Assembly (NCBI GenBank): GCA_008933765.1
Contig: WBUK01000006.1
Span: 1-64,000, forward strand
Direction: 5' to 3'
From: Ignavibacteriaceae bacterium
Lineage (GTDB): Bacteria > Bacteroidota > Ignavibacteria > Ignavibacteriales > Ignavibacteriaceae
Length of the DNA: 64,000 nucleotides
Shown here: one piece after another, positions 62,171-64,000 of the stretch
Position numbering within the stretch: position 1 is the first letter of the stretch
Layout of the letters: every line of letters begins with the position of its first letter
Translations under genes and position numbers: made by a program
Notes under the pieces: generated by a model
What the model was told of the DNA's origin: nothing
The model's input: the letters and a program-made list of their open reading frames with translations, nothing else
Database searches by the model: none

Positions 62171-64000
62171 TTATCTTTTCTTTTTCTTTTGAGCTTGTTG
62201 CATTTGTGCACTTTTTTCAGCGGCTTCACTAAGACGCGACATAAAGCCCTTTTTCCTCTGGTTCGGCGGTATGGGCACTAATTCTACCTTCTTCCCGAAC
62301 TTGTTCACATATTGCTGCTGCGCTATGGAAAAGAGGTTGAACATAAAATAGTAAAGGTTCAACCCCGAGGGGAAAGTCATAAAAAGAATCGTAAGGAAAA
62401 CAGGCATAATATAAACAAGCGCCTTTTGTGAAGGGTCGCTCGTGGTCATTTTTTGCTGCAGAAAAGTAGTAACACCCATCAGCAAAGCCAACCCGGATAC
62501 CTCGTGAACTCCAAAAAGCGGAATGGTAAACGGCAACGAAAACAGAACATCCGGTCTTGAAAGATCAGTTATCCACCAGACAAAGCCTTCGCCGCGCAAC
62601 TGTATTGCTGTCTGAAAAGTTCCGAACAGAGCGATAAAAACCGGCATCTGAAGCAACATCGGAAGACAACCGCCGGCAGGGTTTACTCCGTAGGTTGAAT
62701 AAAGAGCCATCGTTTCTTTTTGTTGCTTCTGTGGGTCATCTTTGTATTTTTCTTTCAGTTCCTTGATCTTCGGCTGCAGAAGTTGCATCTTTTTCATCGA
62801 TGCATAAGTTTTGCGCGTGAACGGGTGAAGAATAACCTTGATAATCAACGAAAAGATTATTATCACTATCCCGTAGTTATGAATAAAGGAATAGAGAAAA
62901 ACAAACAGCGGCAGAAGGAAATACTCGGCTATTGGTCTTACTAAAAACCTGATGCCAAAAAAGCTGCCGAAATCCACAATTTCAGTCAGGTGGTTGCCGT
63001 GATCTTTCAAAATTTTATAATCAGCTGGCCCCACGAAGAACATAAAATCGTCGGAAATATCATTTTCACCGGAATATTTGAACTTCACTACGGCGTCGAA
63101 AACTTTCCAGATGGCTTCTTTCACCGGATAGTGAGTAGCAGATAGTTCAAACCCTTCGGTGTTCTGTGGTTTTTGCGGAACAAGCACTGTGGTAAAATAT
63201 TTGCTTTTAACCGAAAACCAGTTAACGGTACCGCTTTTTTCCTCTTTCCCTGTTTCAGAGTTGAACACAACCCTTTCATCGCCAAAATAGACAGAAGCGT
63301 TAGAGTAGTTAGCGTCATCATTGGTATATTGCTCGATGTGGTTAAGCCCGTTCCTCCAGGCAAGTTGATACTGATTCCGCGCAATCACATCCTTAAAATT
63401 GTGCATATTCAGCCGCAGATTCATATCGTATCTGTCCCCATATATAATATATCTGAATCCAAAGGTTGCGCCTGTGCTGTCGGGGGCTGTTGTAAAGTCA
63501 ACCACCAACGAGTCTTTTCCCGTTAATTTATACGATTGTTTATCTGCAGAGGTTGAAAAAACGATATTTTTGGAAGAAATCTTCTCTCCCGACCGGGTTA
63601 CAAACTCGAGGGCAAGCCCGCTTCCTTTAACAGTGTCCAAGAGCTGAACAACTCTTTGTGTAAGTGGAGCATTTTTAGGAAGTGTATCTGCAAACCAGTT
63701 GTTATAGTCTTTCAGATAAATTTTCTTCAGGATGCCACCCTTAGTGGTGAACTCCATCAGTGCGAGGTCGTTTTCGACGGTGAATCTTTTTTCACTCAGA
63801 GAGTCACTCCTGAAAAGGACGGGAGCATCACCCTGAGGTTGTTTAGCGAGTGCAGTATCGGGTTTAGGGAGAGAATCAGCCGCTTTTTCTGCTGCTTTGG
63901 CAGAATCAATCACCTTTACTGTATCTTTATCGTTTTTCTTTACCGGCGGCTTCTGTTCGGGAGCCGACATATAAAGCCACACCATTAAAATCAAGCCAAT
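62171..64000 (-). CDS. yidC: Membrane protein insertase YidC, 5' end cut
   Basis: The frame is open to the window edge (reading I-G-L-I-L-M-V-W-L-Y at the cut), so about 10 N-terminal residues are missing. After the first membrane helix comes a large periplasmic beta domain (about 60-350, FTVENDLALMEFTTKGGILK), and then the conserved membrane part: IIIFSLIIKVILHPFTRKTY, MQLLQPKIKELKEKYKDDPQ, NPAGGCLPMLLQMPVFIALF and PSGLNLYYFMFNLFSIAQQQ. The basic tail ends in KKKKR. YidC inserts membrane proteins alone or with SecYEG. Often near rnpA/rpmH and the origin, which would fit the mnmE-mnmG neighbourhood. Confidence 0.96.
   Translation of the reverse strand: MGLILMVWLYMSAPEQKPPVKKNDKDTVKVIDSAKAAEKAADSLPKPDTALAKQPQGDAPVLFRSDSLSEKRFTVENDLALMEFTTKGGILKKIYLKDYNNWFADTLPKNAPLTQRVVQLLDTVKGSGLALEFVTRSGEKISSKNIVFSTSADKQSYKLTGKDSLVVDFTTAPDSTGATFGFRYIIYGDRYDMNLRLNMHNFKDVIARNQYQLAWRNGLNHIEQYTNDDANYSNASVYFGDERVVFNSETGKEEKSGTVNWFSVKSKYFTTVLVPQKPQNTEGFELSATHYPVKEAIWKVFDAVVKFKYSGENDISDDFMFFVGPADYKILKDHGNHLTEIVDFGSFFGIRFLVRPIAEYFLLPLFVFLYSFIHNYGIVIIIFSLIIKVILHPFTRKTYASMKKMQLLQPKIKELKEKYKDDPQKQQKETMALYSTYGVNPAGGCLPMLLQMPVFIALFGTFQTAIQLRGEGFVWWITDLSRPDVLFSLPFTIPLFGVHEVSGLALLMGVTTFLQQKMTTSDPSQKALVYIMPVFLTILFMTFPSGLNLYYFMFNLFSIAQQQYVNKFGKKVELVPIPPNQRKKGFMSRLSEAAEKSAQMQQAQKKKKR

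Overview
The window looks like a chromosome segment from the Bacteroidota/Ignavibacteriota/Chlorobi side of the tree, most likely Ignavibacteria-like. The evidence is a secreted deiminase ending in a type IX secretion sorting domain with a YQNYPNP motif, a DUF4922-type protein, a DUF6132-type small membrane protein, a patatin/POTRA/Omp85 outer-membrane fusion, PEGA-domain proteins and many TTG/GTG starts. This placement is inference from gene families; no rRNA is present. I found no tRNA, CRISPR array, transposase or phage gene.

Layout. 1-550 is the 3' end of a DUF4922-like gene. 796-8295 holds four same-strand exported proteins with a formylglycine-generating-enzyme-like (SUMF1) domain preceded by 7, 3, 1 and 1 PEGA repeats. 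A fifth, PEGA-less relative lies at 12222-13058. The spaces around the array are full of direct and inverted repeats, including an 88-bp tandem array whose units each carry two hairpins. A lone HigA-type antitoxin, transketolase and mutS follow. 16028-28187 is a complete chemosensory operon: two methyl-accepting proteins, CheW, a 61-codon repeat ORF, CheR-TPR, a Cys-rich CheW, hybrid CheA-REC, CheB, and a REC-PP2C phosphatase. Gene by gene it matches the Wsp surface-sensing system, but the diguanylate cyclase output of WspR is replaced by a SpoIIE/RsbU-type phosphatase. Downstream come a peptidylarginine-deiminase-like exported enzyme, a 53-residue membrane protein on the minus strand, a lipoprotein TPR histidine kinase, clpB, an Omp85-barrel protein and a very large GH13 protein with a histone-H1-like Lys/Ala tail.

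44061-64000 is mostly housekeeping: pyrimidine-nucleoside phosphorylase, mnmE, a 1-kb gene-free region with two parS-like sites directly before mnmG, then rsmG, murQ, a PAP2 phosphatase, mfd, a DUF6132-type protein, mscL, hslU/hslV, the patatin-Omp85 protein and yidC, which is cut by the window end. The mnmE-mnmG-rsmG order plus the parS-like sites suggests a position close to the chromosome origin.

Two themes run through the window. First, short tandem duplications occur in intergenic DNA and past stop codons (mutS, the Omp85 gene). Second, low-complexity insertions sit inside normally compact conserved proteins (MnmE, MnmG, Mfd, CheR, CheA and the DUF4922 protein). The most interesting candidate system is the Wsp-like operon with a phosphatase output. 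The PEGA/SUMF1 array and the parS/origin-like region come next.
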